From positions 1 to 20,653 of the forward strand of contig JABANP010000724.1 of assembly GCA_013115135.1 (NCBI GenBank): a stretch of 20,653 bases of DNA, given 5' to 3'. The notes beneath the pieces are model-generated. The model was given only the letters and a program-made list of their open reading frames with translations. It searched no databases and was not told the origin of the DNA. A program made the translations under genes and the position numbers. This stretch comes from Perkinsus olseni (taxonomy: Eukaryota > Perkinsozoa > Perkinsida > Perkinsidae). Positions 20,257 to 20,653 of this stretch are shown here, piece by piece (position 1 is the stretch's first letter; each line of letters opens with the position of its first letter).

Positions 20257-20271
20257 ATCATGTAACATGAT
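20257..20271. repeat. Perfect odd palindrome, 7-bp arms
   Basis: ATCATGT, central A, ACATGAT. The in-frame TAA of the helicase frame spans its centre. Confidence 0.9.
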
Positions 20272-20503
20272 ACCATTCTAAACTCCATGTCCAAGGTATT
20301 TCAAGTCATTCGTAAAGACCGAGAGAGCTGTCATTTACCGTTCGGAGGAGCACCGGTGATTGTGGCTGGTGATCCCTGCCAAGTATGCAGGATGGAATTC
20401 TGCAGCCCATCGCCGAGTTATCCAGCCCAGCTAGGTCAGCTGCGAGATTCCTAACGAGACCATGCTGGATGTCCCGCACGTGGCGGGATATGGAGCCCAC
20501 TAT

Positions 20504-20518
20504 AATGTACAGTACATT
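20504..20518. repeat. Perfect odd palindrome, 7-bp arms
   Basis: AATGTAC, central A, GTACATT. It also overlaps a second stem, GTACAG with CTGTAC (20507-20524). Confidence 0.87.
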
Positions 20519-20572
20519 CTGTACCTTTAAAGTCTGGAAGTCGCGACTGATCGAGATAACGTGTATACGTTG

Positions 20573-20597
20573 TGGTCCACAAGTTACTTGTGGACCA
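20573..20597. repeat. Perfect odd palindrome, 12-bp arms
   Basis: TGGTCCACAAGT, central T, ACTTGTGGACCA. First of three palindromes lying almost end to end. Confidence 0.93.
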
Positions 20598-20599
20598 TA

Positions 20600-20616
20600 G
20601 TAGAGTTCAACTCTAC
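20600..20616. repeat. Perfect odd palindrome, 8-bp arms
   Basis: GTAGAGTT, central C, AACTCTAC. Directly follows the 12-bp-arm palindrome. Confidence 0.9.
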
Positions 20617-20632
20617 AGTAGAAGTTCTACTG
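20616..20632. repeat. Perfect odd palindrome, 8-bp arms
   Basis: CAGTAGAA, central G, TTCTACTG. It shares its first base with the preceding palindrome; the array seems to run off the window end. Confidence 0.9.
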
Positions 20633-20653
20633 GGCAGCGACTCTCCACTTCTA

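Larger units (their letters stand above)
20122..20600 (+). pseudogene. PIF1-like SF1 helicase fragment, interrupted by palindromes
   Basis: In one frame, 20170-20210 reads LVVVDEVAAIH, a helicase motif II (DE box). In the same frame, 20266-20385 continues HDTILNSMSKVFQVIRKDRE, then LPFGGAPVIVAGDPCQ. PFGG followed by GD-x-x-Q is the hallmark of PIF1 and Helitron-type helicases (motif III). Between them are 60 extra bases, mostly the inverted copy of the left side, with an in-frame TAA. A preceding TAG (20167) could be the end of a GT-AG intron. After GDPCQ the frame appears to shift near 20380 to one that reads WMSRTWRDMEP. No Walker A motif is visible. It is either a decayed gene or one that needs unusual processing. 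Coordinates are approximate. Confidence 0.55.

Noticed and set aside
20306..20500. Minus-strand open frame of 64 codons
   Set aside because: It is the antisense of the helicase motifs and has no features of its own.
18703..20632. CRISPR array or tandem repeat family
   Set aside because: The palindromes share architecture but not sequence, spacing is irregular, and the DNA is eukaryotic.
1..20653. tRNA or rRNA genes
   Set aside because: No cloverleaf-like arrangement with conserved T-loop and anticodon stem, and no rRNA-like sequence, was seen in intergenic stretches by eye.

Overview
This window is nuclear DNA of a unicellular eukaryote. Nearly every gene is broken by many very short GT-AG introns (mostly 41-60 nt), genes are tightly packed on both strands, and conserved eukaryote-only proteins are present: a 26S proteasome subunit, Derlin, VPS29, ALKBH4, CCDC25, and an axonemal dynein intermediate chain that implies a motile flagellum. 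The intron style and the look of the conserved unknown protein at 9375-10612 suggest an alveolate, perhaps Perkinsus-like. That placement is inference, not proof.

I rebuilt exon-intron structures by following homology and codon phase; the spliced lengths of the complete models are exact multiples of three, except ALKBH4. Left part (1-5000): an unknown basic protein (271-1405, +), an unknown coiled-coil protein (1825-3277, -) and RPN11/PSMD14 with ten introns (3402-4935, -). Middle (5372-10612): CCDC25 (+), Derlin (+), a 118-aa unknown (+), VPS29 (-) and a conserved unknown lysine-rich protein with a natural hexahistidine tract (-). Right-middle (10820-18332): a lineage-specific type I membrane protein (+), an ALKBH4-like dioxygenase with one apparent frameshift (+), an 18-exon axonemal dynein intermediate chain (+) and a RluA-type pseudouridine synthase (-).

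The genes do not form one pathway. Derlin and RPN11 both belong to protein degradation (ER-associated extraction, then proteasomal deubiquitination), VPS29 to endosomal retromer and the dynein chain to the flagellum; this is ordinary mixing in a compact eukaryotic genome.

The last 2 kb (about 18.7-20.65 kb) differ sharply. They carry at least fourteen perfect odd palindromes (arm, one central base, reverse complement) with arms of 7 to 33 bases, plus several stem-loops. Stop codons that break otherwise open frames repeatedly lie in or next to them. One 67-bp palindrome falls inside the motif II region of a PIF1-like helicase, where leaving out exactly 60 bp flanked by a 6-bp direct repeat gives a continuous helicase motif. 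This palindrome-riddled stretch is the most unusual part of the window.
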